Of a DNA stretch of 64,000 bases, positions 56,584-63,862 are shown piece by piece (position 1 is the first letter of the stretch; each line of letters begins with the position of its first letter). The position numbers and the translations under genes were made by a program. The stretch spans positions 1-64,000 of the forward strand of contig QBVH01000002.1 of NCBI GenBank assembly GCA_003284445.1, read 5' to 3'. The notes below the pieces were generated by a model, which saw only the letters and a list, made by a program, of their open reading frames with translations, was not told the origin of the DNA and did not search any database. The DNA is from Prochlorococcus sp. AG-311-D23 (GTDB taxonomy: Bacteria; Cyanobacteriota; Cyanobacteriia; PCC-6307; Cyanobiaceae).

Positions 56584-57201
56584 CTAAGAATATATATCTT
56601 CGACTAACATTGAACCTTTTTCGCAAATTTGCTGCTGTGAAGGGAACTCTTTATCGGAACAACAACATTCTCCTCTATCAGAATTATTTATCCAATTAAT
56701 TATCCCTGTTCGGATTGGCTGAGGACATACCTCCCCTTTTTTAAGGTGATTAATTTCTTCGCTTGTTAAAGGATCAGCATGCTCAATAAAAAGAGACTCT
56801 TTAAGTCTAAAAGAACATGTCTCATCCCATTGCTCAAAACAATTTATATGATTTATAAAATCATTCCATGCCTCTTTCATTGATCTGTATCCTTTTCTTT
56901 TTAACTCTTTTCTAAAAACAGCTTTGATGAATTCATTAAAATTTTCTACTTCTTGAGATGTAAAAGGTTGGGTTCTTTGAGCTTTAAGTGCTGACAATTG
57001 AATATTATTTTCAATTAATTGAAGCCTTTGTTCAATAGTTTGAAATCTAGAATCTATCGATTCAACAGGAAGGTTCTCTATTTGATTAACAAAACAATCA
57101 GAGACATAACTAACCAATGATTTACCAGAAATTCTGGCACTCTCTTTAATCTTTTCTAAGAGTTTTGGATCAATACTTACATTAAGTTGCGTTCTCTTCA
57201 T
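56584..57201 (-). CDS. Ribbon-helix-helix-like protein with Cys-rich tail
   Basis: A 205-residue protein that I do not recognise as a named family. The N-terminus (MKRTQLNVSIDPKLLEKIKE through SLVSYVSDCF) fits a ribbon-helix-helix DNA-binding fold. It is followed by a short coiled coil (about 52-75) and a central charged domain. The last third has eight Cys, including GEVCPQPI, RGECCCSD and QQICEKG. A TAATCA-T-TGATTA palindrome lies 30 bases upstream of its start. It is 156 bases downstream of znuB on the same strand. A metal-responsive regulator is plausible but is inference. Confidence 0.6.
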   Translation of the reverse strand: MKRTQLNVSIDPKLLEKIKESARISGKSLVSYVSDCFVNQIENLPVESIDSRFQTIEQRLQLIENNIQLSALKAQRTQPFTSQEVENFNEFIKAVFRKELKRKGYRSMKEAWNDFINHINCFEQWDETCSFRLKESLFIEHADPLTSEEINHLKKGEVCPQPIRTGIINWINNSDRGECCCSDKEFPSQQQICEKGSMLVEDIYS

Positions 57202-57231
57202 GATTCAATCAATAAAAGGACGAATTAGAAG

Positions 57232-57244
57232 TAATCATTGATTA
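57232..57244. promoter_or_regulatory. Palindrome upstream of the RHH-like gene
   Basis: TAATCATTGATTA is a perfect 13-base palindrome around a central T, 31 bases from the ATG of the RHH-like gene. Dimeric RHH proteins often bind such sites in their own promoters. This is inference from position and symmetry only. Confidence 0.4.
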
Positions 57245-57357
57245 TTTTATTCAAACAAAAATCAATCCGTTGTTATTTTTAGATTTCTTGATGTAAGTCC
57301 ATCTTTTAGAGCCTCTTAAAAAAGCCAACAAAAATCAAGTAAATTTTTGAACTAAAT

Positions 57358-58143
57358 CTAATTATTCTTGGGAAGCAAAATCAATGAGATGACACACAGA
57401 ACGCTAATAAGAGGGCCTGGAGGCAAATTCATAATCATAGCTAGTGAAAAACCTATGAGTGATAAAACCAATCCAAATATGGATGATCGAAGCATGGCAA
57501 TCCATAGAGATCTAGCTTTCTGCAACCCCAACAAAGTTGGGGTTGAAAGTAACGCAATCACAAGGATTACCCCGACTGCTGACATTGAGCTCACAATGAC
57601 AAGTGCAGTGGTGAAACCTAGGGCTAAGTTCAAAAACGAAACATTAACTCCACTTGAAGCAGCTCCTTCTGGGTCTAAGCCAATATGAACAAGCTTGTCG
57701 TAACCAAATAGCATTAGGCAAATGAATGCCGAGAATGCAATCAGAGTTCTTAATAAATCGCTCAAATTTGCAGTTAATAAATCACCAAACAAAACAGCTT
57801 CCAAATCAATCCTGATTCCAAGTAGAGGGATAAGCAAAACACCAAGCCCCATCGAACCAGCAAGAATTGTATTCATTACAGCTTCATAATTTTGATTTTT
57901 TTTATTTGTCAAACTTTCTGCAGCAATAGCTCCCACTAATCCGCTTAAGACACCTCCAATAGATGGATCAATCCCAAGAGCCATAGCCAAGGCAAGTCCT
58001 GGTAAAACACAGTGTGAAATTAAATTGACTTGAAGAAGCCTTTTATGAGTTATCAATACAGATCCCATTGCAGGGCAAAGCACTCCTGAGAAGGAAGTTA
58101 TTAGAAGAGGAATTATCCACCAACTTGTATTAATAAAAGACAT
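57358..58143 (-). CDS. znuB: Zinc ABC transporter permease ZnuB
   Basis: Membrane component of a zinc (or manganese) importer. The 261 residues contain about eight hydrophobic segments. The family features VLCPAMGSVLITHKRLLQVNLISH and CVLPGLALAMALG near the N-terminus are clear. It is divergent from zur by 17 bases, or 53 if zur starts at the second Met. It is separated from its ATPase gene znuC by the oppositely oriented zur gene, an unusual layout. Zinc rather than manganese is inferred from the zur and znuA neighbours. Confidence 0.9.
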   Translation of the reverse strand: MSFINTSWWIIPLLITSFSGVLCPAMGSVLITHKRLLQVNLISHCVLPGLALAMALGIDPSIGGVLSGLVGAIAAESLTNKKNQNYEAVMNTILAGSMGLGVLLIPLLGIRIDLEAVLFGDLLTANLSDLLRTLIAFSAFICLMLFGYDKLVHIGLDPEGAASSGVNVSFLNLALGFTTALVIVSSMSAVGVILVIALLSTPTLLGLQKARSLWIAMLRSSIFGLVLSLIGFSLAMIMNLPPGPLISVLCVISLILLPKNN

Positions 58144-58160
58144 TAAGCAAATGATTTAGT

Positions 58161-58598
58161 ATGTTCAGGAAGAAAGATCAAATTGAGATCTTGCTAATGA
58201 ATAAAAGCAAGCCTGACATCACGAAGAGACAACAACAACTTCTCAACGAACTCAAGAGATGTACTGATGAGTTGAGTGGACAAGAACTGCATAGAAAATT
58301 TCATAATGGTGAAAAGGCAATGGGTCTGACGACTGTATACAGGAACTTGCAAGCGTTAGTAAAGCAAGGCTTGATTCGCTCGAGACACCTCCCTAACGGC
58401 GAGGTCCTTTATGCCCCAGTTGAAAGAGATATTCATCATTTAACTTGCGTAAGCTGCGGAGAAACCACTCGATTGCAGGGATGCCCAGTCAAAACAATGC
58501 ACATACCCCAGAAAGCCTCTAAAAGATTTGAACTGTTGTTTCATACTCTTGAATACTTTGGCCTCTGCCAAAATTGTTCGCAAGAATTGAATGCTTGA
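58161..58598 (+). CDS. zur: Fur-family zinc regulator Zur
   Basis: Fur-superfamily repressor. The winged helix covers residues 20-90 (QQQLLNELKRC, GLTTVYRNLQALVKQGLIRS) and the metal-binding half has HHLTCVSCGE and CQNCSQ, the two CxxC pairs of the structural zinc site. From the first Met it has 145 residues; a start at 58197 (MNKSKPDITKRQQ, 133 residues) fits Fur length better. Its place among znuB, znuC and znuA makes Zur more likely than Fur or PerR. Confidence 0.9.
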   Translation: MFRKKDQIEILLMNKSKPDITKRQQQLLNELKRCTDELSGQELHRKFHNGEKAMGLTTVYRNLQALVKQGLIRSRHLPNGEVLYAPVERDIHHLTCVSCGETTRLQGCPVKTMHIPQKASKRFELLFHTLEYFGLCQNCSQELNA

Positions 58599-58624
58599 TG
58601 GAATTGAATAAATATCAATCACGA

Positions 58625-59320
58625 CTATATTTTCCATCTCAGATAGTTAATTGAACTAAGTTTTTCCTGCACCTCTTCAGGGTTACCAGAAGCCAAAATA
58701 ATCTTATCTAGAACAACAACCTTGTCATAAGCATTTAATGATGTGCCCCAATCGTGACTACTGACGAAGACTGTCAATCCAGAATCAGCTAATTGACGGA
58801 TAATTAATAAGAAGTCTTCCTTTGCGGGGGGATCAAATGCGGAACAAGGTTCATCAAGTAGAAATATTTTGGCAGGATTCATCAAGGTTTTCGCGAGTAA
58901 TGCTCTTTGTTGCTGACCACCGGATAAAGCATCAAGTCGCCTTTTTGCTAAATGGGATATTCCAACACGTTGAAGAGCCGCTTCTAATTCACAACAAGTC
59001 GATTTCGAATGATTGACTCGACCTAAAGAAACTAATCCTTCAACAGTAATTGGAAAATTCCAATTCAGCTTCCCCCTCTGAGGCATCAAAGCCACTTGAG
59101 ATCGATTATTTCTCAATGGTTTTCCGTCAACAGTAATTTCTCCTTGATCCGGATTACTACTCCCTTGCAGCAGGCTTAATAATGTGGACTTACCAGCTCC
59201 ATTTGGACCAACAAGAGCTGTCAAAGTACCTTGCTCAAGCTTTAGAGAAACGTTGCTTAAAGCAGGTTTAATTTTACTTGAATAAGAATATGTCAAATTT
59301 TCAGCAATCAAGCTAGGCAT
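58625..59320 (-). CDS. znuC: Zinc ABC transporter ATP-binding protein ZnuC
   Basis: ATPase of the importer, 231 residues. Walker A GPNGAGKST (about 37-45), signature LSGGQQQRALLAKTL and Walker B IFLLDEPCSAFD are present. It is convergent with zur (26 bases) and divergent from znuA across an 89-base region with a Zur-type box. Confidence 0.94.
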   Translation of the reverse strand: MPSLIAENLTYSYSSKIKPALSNVSLKLEQGTLTALVGPNGAGKSTLLSLLQGSSNPDQGEITVDGKPLRNNRSQVALMPQRGKLNWNFPITVEGLVSLGRVNHSKSTCCELEAALQRVGISHLAKRRLDALSGGQQQRALLAKTLMNPAKIFLLDEPCSAFDPPAKEDFLLIIRQLADSGLTVFVSSHDWGTSLNAYDKVVVLDKIILASGNPEEVQEKLSSINYLRWKI

Positions 59321-59370
59321 CTATTAAAGGATTTGCTGACAAGAAACATAATATACTTGCCAAGAGCAAA

Positions 59371-59391
59371 TGAAAATGATTATCGTTTTAG
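59371..59391. promoter_or_regulatory. Zur-type operator between znuC and znuA
   Basis: AAAATGATTATCGTTTT (59373-59389) is a 17-base near-palindrome: the half-sites AAAATGAT and ATCGTTTT are complementary except at one pair. It resembles the Zur consensus as I know it (TGATAATNATTATCA type). It lies centrally in the 89-base divergent region, so it could repress both znuC and znuA when zinc is sufficient. Confidence 0.75.
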
Positions 59392-59409
59392 ATACGATTC
59401 ATTTCCTTA

Positions 59410-60888
59410 ATGTCGAACTCTTCAAATCAGTCAAAAAAAACTAATCCCATAATCAATAAGACAGCTCTCAAAAGTTCTCTTGTTGCTGGAGCATTTTTAT
59501 TTTCTGGCATCAATCAGACAGCACAGGCAAATACAAAATCAATTGTTGCTGTAGAGCCATTGGTTTGCGATGTTGTCTCTGCAATTGCACCACCCTCAAC
59601 GCCCGTAACCTGCTTAATTGACAGAAAACAAGATGTTCATGATGTCAAGATCACTCCAAGGCAAGCTCAAACACTAAAGAGTGCGAAGCAAGTATTTACT
59701 CTTGGTTCAGAGATGAACCCTGCAATTAAAAAATGGTTAGATAATCCCTTAACTGTTGTTGTTGGCGTAAGTGCAATAGAAATAGACGATCATGACGACC
59801 ACGATGATCATGACGATAATTCAGCTGCTAAACATGATGACCATGATGACCATGGCGATGAACATGGAGAGGGAGATTTTGAGTGGGCTGGTGTTTTTGA
59901 CCTTTCAGCAGGAACCTACAAATGGTCTTTTGCCAAAGTCAACGGAGACTATGCAGATCCTGCCATGAAAATGGTTATTCTTAATTCCGGTGATATTGAA
60001 GCATCAGAAGAGCTTGCTAAAGAATTATTAGGATCCAAAAATTCAGAAGTTAAGCGCAATAATGACAAACTTGTTGCACAAGAAAAAGCCTACGTTCTTA
60101 CATTTAATGAAAAGAAAGACATCACAACATTTACTGTAGAAATCAAAAAAGCTGGTAAATACGCTTTCTTTACTGAGCATATGCCTTTTGAGTTTGAAGC
60201 CGATGAACATTTCTTTAAAGATGTTGCAGGAGACGATGTTGAACCGATTGCCCAAGTACCAGATGAAGGAGATCATCATCACCATGACCATGGAGGATTA
60301 GATCCTCATATCTGGCATGATCCACATAACATCATCAAAATGGGAGATGTCATTTCCAAAAATATCAACAAGAAGATTTCCTTCTTTGATAGAGAAACTA
60401 AAAAAGTTTTAAAAGAAAGAACTCAATCTGTGAATTCCATTTTGGAAGATCTAGATCAATGGACACAAGTACAAATAGCTACAATTCCTTCTGATCAAAA
60501 GACGATGGTTTCTAAGCACAAATCGATGGAATATTACGGAGATGCATTTGGATTAAAGACTATGAGCCTCCTAGATGTTCTTGGTGATTCATCCAGCCTT
60601 AGGCCTCAAACTATTGCAACAGTAATAGCGGAGCTTAAAGAAGAAAACGTTAAAGTTTTATTCGCTGAGCAAAAGCCTCCTTCAAAGCTATTGAAAAACC
60701 TCAGCAGACAAACTTCCACTCCTATCGCATCAAATCAAATTTATGTTGACGGTCTAATGCCAACAGGAAATACTGTTTCAGTCGCTGTACATAACACCTG
60801 CACAATTGTTAATTCACTTGGTGGAAAATGTGATGAGAAAGAGGGTAATGAACTTGAGGGGAAATGGAATTCTTTAATTAATCCTTAA
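59410..60888 (+). CDS. znuA: Zinc-binding protein ZnuA with an extra inserted domain
   Basis: Periplasmic zinc receptor of the ABC importer. The signal sequence (21-40, SSLVAGAFLFSGINQTAQA) precedes SIVAVEPLVCDVVSAIAPP. The length of 492 residues exceeds the usual 300-350. An insertion runs from about 125 to 290. It begins and ends with Asp/His-rich metal-binding loops (126-153 and 288-304). Between them, at 157-265, lies a domain with FEWAGVFDLSAG and FFTEHMPFEFE that resembles one in the COG0523 GTPase downstream. The rest (LDPHIWHDPHN onward) is normal ZnuA. A Zur-type box precedes it. Confidence 0.92.
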   Translation: MSNSSNQSKKTNPIINKTALKSSLVAGAFLFSGINQTAQANTKSIVAVEPLVCDVVSAIAPPSTPVTCLIDRKQDVHDVKITPRQAQTLKSAKQVFTLGSEMNPAIKKWLDNPLTVVVGVSAIEIDDHDDHDDHDDNSAAKHDDHDDHGDEHGEGDFEWAGVFDLSAGTYKWSFAKVNGDYADPAMKMVILNSGDIEASEELAKELLGSKNSEVKRNNDKLVAQEKAYVLTFNEKKDITTFTVEIKKAGKYAFFTEHMPFEFEADEHFFKDVAGDDVEPIAQVPDEGDHHHHDHGGLDPHIWHDPHNIIKMGDVISKNINKKISFFDRETKKVLKERTQSVNSILEDLDQWTQVQIATIPSDQKTMVSKHKSMEYYGDAFGLKTMSLLDVLGDSSSLRPQTIATVIAELKEENVKVLFAEQKPPSKLLKNLSRQTSTPIASNQIYVDGLMPTGNTVSVAVHNTCTIVNSLGGKCDEKEGNELEGKWNSLINP

Positions 60889-60898
60889 CTTTTACAGA

Positions 60899-60939
60899 TT
60901 CAATCCTGTCTACATTTGTAAAATGTTCACAGGATTGAA
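60899..60939 (+). terminator. Near-perfect 17-bp hairpin downstream of znuA
   Basis: TTCAATCCTGT (60899-60909) pairs with ACAGGATTGAA (60929-60939). Inside, after a two-base mismatch, ACATTT pairs with AAATGT around a GTA loop. The result is 17 paired bases in a 41-base element. There is no U tract after it, so termination may be partial; transcript stabilisation between znuA and downstream genes is another possibility. Confidence 0.65.
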
Positions 60940-60945
60940 CAAAAA

Positions 60946-61263
60946 TTGTTTCCAACCAAAGGATATAAAGTTTACAAACAACACTGGGAAGACCAGGCAG
61001 GGTTCATGGGTAAAACACCATGGGATAAAGACAAGATCTTAAAGCTGACTATATCAACTGATTTCTATGACAATTTAAAAGAACTTCAATTTTCAAATCA
61101 TTCGCTTAAGAAAGAGAATGGGAAACATACATTAAGAGTAAAAGTTCCATACAATTACTATAATCTGGATGATTTTGAATTAAAATCGCTTGAACTATTG
61201 GGTATCCAAAAGAGTTGGTTAACTGATATTTCTCTTGATAGCTCTAAATGTTCACGTCGTTAA
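60946..61263 (+). CDS. Hypothetical protein in the zinc cluster
   Basis: A 105-residue basic protein from a TTG start at 60946. It is rich in Lys, Tyr and Leu, has no signal peptide or membrane span, and contains KVYKQHWEDQAGFMGKTPWD and the segment LRVKVPYNYYNLDD. I recognise no domain. It lies between znuA and the COG0523 gene, with only nine bases between its stop and the next ATG, so it is probably cotranscribed with that gene. The start codon is weakly supported. Confidence 0.55.
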   Translation: MFPTKGYKVYKQHWEDQAGFMGKTPWDKDKILKLTISTDFYDNLKELQFSNHSLKKENGKHTLRVKVPYNYYNLDDFELKSLELLGIQKSWLTDISLDSSKCSRR

Positions 61264-61272
61264 TTCAAGAAA

Positions 61273-62655
61273 ATGAGCAACAAGCAAAAAGTACCCGTAA
61301 CAATACTGACTGGGTTTCTAGGATCTGGCAAAACAACTCTACTCAATCGAATCCTGAGCGAAGAGCACGGTAAAAAAATAGCTGTCATTGAGAATGAATA
61401 TGGTGAAGTTGGCATTGATCAAGGATTAGTAATCAATGCTGATGAAGAGGTTTTCGAGATGTCTAACGGTTGCATCTGCTGCACCGTACGTGGAGATTTA
61501 ATTCGTGTACTAGGAAACCTCATGAAGAGGCGAGACAAATTTGACTATGTATTAGTTGAGACTACTGGCCTTGCTGATCCTGGTCCTGTAGCTCAGACAT
61601 TCTTCATGGACGATGAAATCCGTGATGAGTTTTCACTCGATGGCATAGTCACACTTGTGGACGCAGCCCACATAGAACAACAACTTGGGCGAAGTGATGA
61701 AAGTTCAGAGCAAGTTGCCTTCGCTGACGTCCTTGTTCTAAATAAAACTGATCTTGTTTCAGACGAATCACTCGACAACTTAGAGTCACGTCTACGCGAT
61801 ATGAATCGTATGGCTCGAGTAATACGCAGTAAACAAGCAGACGTCTCAATTGATACTGTGCTCAATCTAAGTGCTTTTGATCTAGATCAAGTACTTCAGC
61901 GTCGTCCAACTTTTCTTGAACCAGAATATCCATTTGAGTGGACAGGTGTGTTTTCACTTGAAGAAGGTCGACATGAACTTACGCTCGAAGAAGGTCCAGA
62001 CCCCACAATGTCTCTCGTCCTGTTATCAGACCAAGGTAAAGACGAGACTGCTCTCAACACAGGTGCTGAATCATGCGTGAGACTCTACGCAGAACAAGAA
62101 CAACCTATGAATCCAGGGGAGACAGTTCCAGTCGGCAAGCATGTGAGCCTTCAACTTCAATCTGAAGGGACTAAGTCATTCTTCATAGATGTTGATAAGA
62201 AAAGGGATATAGGTCTATTCACTCAACACACAGCCGAAGAGTTTAATATGAAATTAACTAAAGTAAATAATGCACCTACAGACGAGATAAATAATGATCA
62301 GAATATCTCTGTAATTTATCCAATAGCTGAGCGGACTTGGGTAGCCGAGCACGAACACGACGACGAAGTGGGTTCATTCGCTATCGAGCGAGTAGGTGAT
62401 GTAGATCCAGAAAAACTCAATAGATGGTTAAGTCGACTCCTATCAGAAAAAGGTGTGGATATATTTCGGACTAAGGGATTCATTAGTTATGCGGGTGAGT
62501 CTAAGAGAATAGTGTTTCAAGGAGTACATATGCTCTTCACTGCTCAACCTGATAAAGAATGGGGGAGTGAACCTCGCCGCAACCAACTTGTATTTATCGG
62601 GAGAAATCTTGATGAAAAAGAAATGATTAGGGAGTTTGATAAGTGCCTGGTCTAG
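61273..62655 (+). CDS. COG0523 (CobW/ZagA-type) GTPase with inserted domain
   Basis: G3E-family GTPase used as a metal chaperone. Walker A GFLGSGKT is at 14-21, the metal-binding CxCC motif GCICC has Cys67, Cys69 and Cys70, and LVETTGLADP and NKTD (157-160) complete the GTPase. The C-terminal CobW_C domain (about 350-455) is present. Between them an added region of about 110 residues starts FEWTGVFSLEEGRHE (221) and ends LFTQHTAEEFN. The context with zur and znuABC points to zinc allocation rather than cobalamin synthesis. The downstream WD40 gene overlaps its end by 13 bases. Confidence 0.88.
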   Translation: MSNKQKVPVTILTGFLGSGKTTLLNRILSEEHGKKIAVIENEYGEVGIDQGLVINADEEVFEMSNGCICCTVRGDLIRVLGNLMKRRDKFDYVLVETTGLADPGPVAQTFFMDDEIRDEFSLDGIVTLVDAAHIEQQLGRSDESSEQVAFADVLVLNKTDLVSDESLDNLESRLRDMNRMARVIRSKQADVSIDTVLNLSAFDLDQVLQRRPTFLEPEYPFEWTGVFSLEEGRHELTLEEGPDPTMSLVLLSDQGKDETALNTGAESCVRLYAEQEQPMNPGETVPVGKHVSLQLQSEGTKSFFIDVDKKRDIGLFTQHTAEEFNMKLTKVNNAPTDEINNDQNISVIYPIAERTWVAEHEHDDEVGSFAIERVGDVDPEKLNRWLSRLLSEKGVDIFRTKGFISYAGESKRIVFQGVHMLFTAQPDKEWGSEPRRNQLVFIGRNLDEKEMIREFDKCLV

Positions 62656-63716
62656 AAGAATTCAGCCCAAAAGGGATGCTTCACAAGGGCTGGTCTGCTC
62701 AAGTTGACGACTATGCAATTGTCTGTGGATGGGCACTAAAAGGTAAAGCCTTTTTAGTCGGTGACGTTGCTGGTGGGCTTTACTCATTTGAAGGGAAGTC
62801 TGGGAATCTCATTTGGCAAACAAAGGAAGTCCACAAAGGTGGCTTACTCGCAATGTCTATTCATCCAGACGGAAATACTTTTGCAACTGCAGGCCAAGAC
62901 GGAAAGGTATTGATATGGGAAAGCAAAGAAGGTAAATCAACTAACACTTTAGAACTTGGGAAAGGGTGGGTTGAGCACATCAAGTGGTCTCCAGACGGTA
63001 AGTTTTTAGCAGTGGTCTTCACCAAATACGTCTATGTGTTTAATGAAAAAGGTAAAGAACACTGGAAGTCAGAAGAACATCCCAGTACTGTCAGCGCGAT
63101 TGCTTGGTCTAATTCAAATGAATTAGCGACAGCATGCTATGGGCAGGTAACTTTTTTTGATGTAGCTAACAACAAGGTCAATCAAAAGTTGGAGTGGAGA
63201 GGCTCACTAGTATCTATGGAGCTTAGCCCTGATGGAGACATAGTGGCATGCGGCAGTCAGGATAATTCTGTTCATTTCTGGCGTCGCTCAACAAATCAAG
63301 ATTCAGAGATGACAGGATATCCAGGCAAACCAAGCCACCTAGCTTTTGATCAAACTGGAACAGTTCTTGCTACCGGGGGTAGTGATCGAGTGACAGTTTG
63401 GAGTTTTCAAGGCGATGGTCCTGAAGGGACTGTTCCAGGGGAATTAATTCTTCATACTGAACCTATTTCTTGTCTTGCTTTCTCACATAGCGGGATGCTC
63501 TTAGCCTCAGGTGCCAGAGATGGTTCGGTGTTTTCCTGGTTTCTCCAAAAAGATGGTCAGGGTGATCCTGTTGGAGGTGCATTTGCAGGAGATCTTGTCA
63601 GCAAAATCGCTTGGCGGCCTGACGACTGTGCCTTGGCTGCAGTAAATGCCAATGGAGGTATTACTGTTTGGGATTTCAAGGTTCGCAACAAGCAATCTCC
63701 TAAAGGATTCTCATAA
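62643..63716 (+). CDS. WD40 beta-propeller protein
   Basis: A 357-residue cytoplasmic protein consisting of seven to eight WD40-type blades, for example HPDGNTFATAGQDGKVLIW, SPDGDIVACGSQDNSVHFW and HSGMLLASGARDGSVFSW. Such propellers usually hold protein complexes together. The start is GTG at 62643, 13 bases inside the COG0523 gene, so the two proteins are likely made in fixed ratio. No signal peptide is visible. A client-presenting role for the zinc chaperone is inference from this coupling. Confidence 0.85.
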   Translation: MPGLEEFSPKGMLHKGWSAQVDDYAIVCGWALKGKAFLVGDVAGGLYSFEGKSGNLIWQTKEVHKGGLLAMSIHPDGNTFATAGQDGKVLIWESKEGKSTNTLELGKGWVEHIKWSPDGKFLAVVFTKYVYVFNEKGKEHWKSEEHPSTVSAIAWSNSNELATACYGQVTFFDVANNKVNQKLEWRGSLVSMELSPDGDIVACGSQDNSVHFWRRSTNQDSEMTGYPGKPSHLAFDQTGTVLATGGSDRVTVWSFQGDGPEGTVPGELILHTEPISCLAFSHSGMLLASGARDGSVFSWFLQKDGQGDPVGGAFAGDLVSKIAWRPDDCALAAVNANGGITVWDFKVRNKQSPKGFS

Positions 63717-63723
63717 AATAAAA

Positions 63724-63797
63724 GCCTCTTTTTTTTAATAGGAAATTGAAAACTGTTCAATTTCTATCGAGTACAGTGAAAAACTTCAAAAAGAGGC
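63724..63797. terminator. Nested inverted repeats after the WD40 gene
   Basis: GCCTCTTTTT (63724-63733) is complementary to AAAAAGAGGC (63788-63797). A perfect 9-bp inner hairpin, GAAATTGAA/TTCAATTTC (63742-63764), lies between them. The outer arms end in T runs on each strand, so the element may stop transcription in either direction. Confidence 0.6.
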
Positions 63798-63862
63798 GTT
63801 TTTACTGATGTATAAGTGCTCCACATAACTTATATATGTTAGTAACCCACAAGAGGAACACA

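Noticed and set aside
59761..59880. Asp/His-rich stretch in znuA as a frameshift or assembly error
   Set aside because: The frame stays open through it, and such metal-binding loops are normal in ZnuA-type proteins.
61593..61865. Minus-strand open frames inside the COG0523 gene
   Set aside because: They are Ser/Arg-rich frames opposite a conserved GTPase and show no domain or ribosome binding site.
61273..63716. Horizontal transfer of the COG0523-WD40 pair on base composition
   Set aside because: A hand count of one line gave about 40% GC, only slightly above the surroundings by eye; not enough to support transfer.
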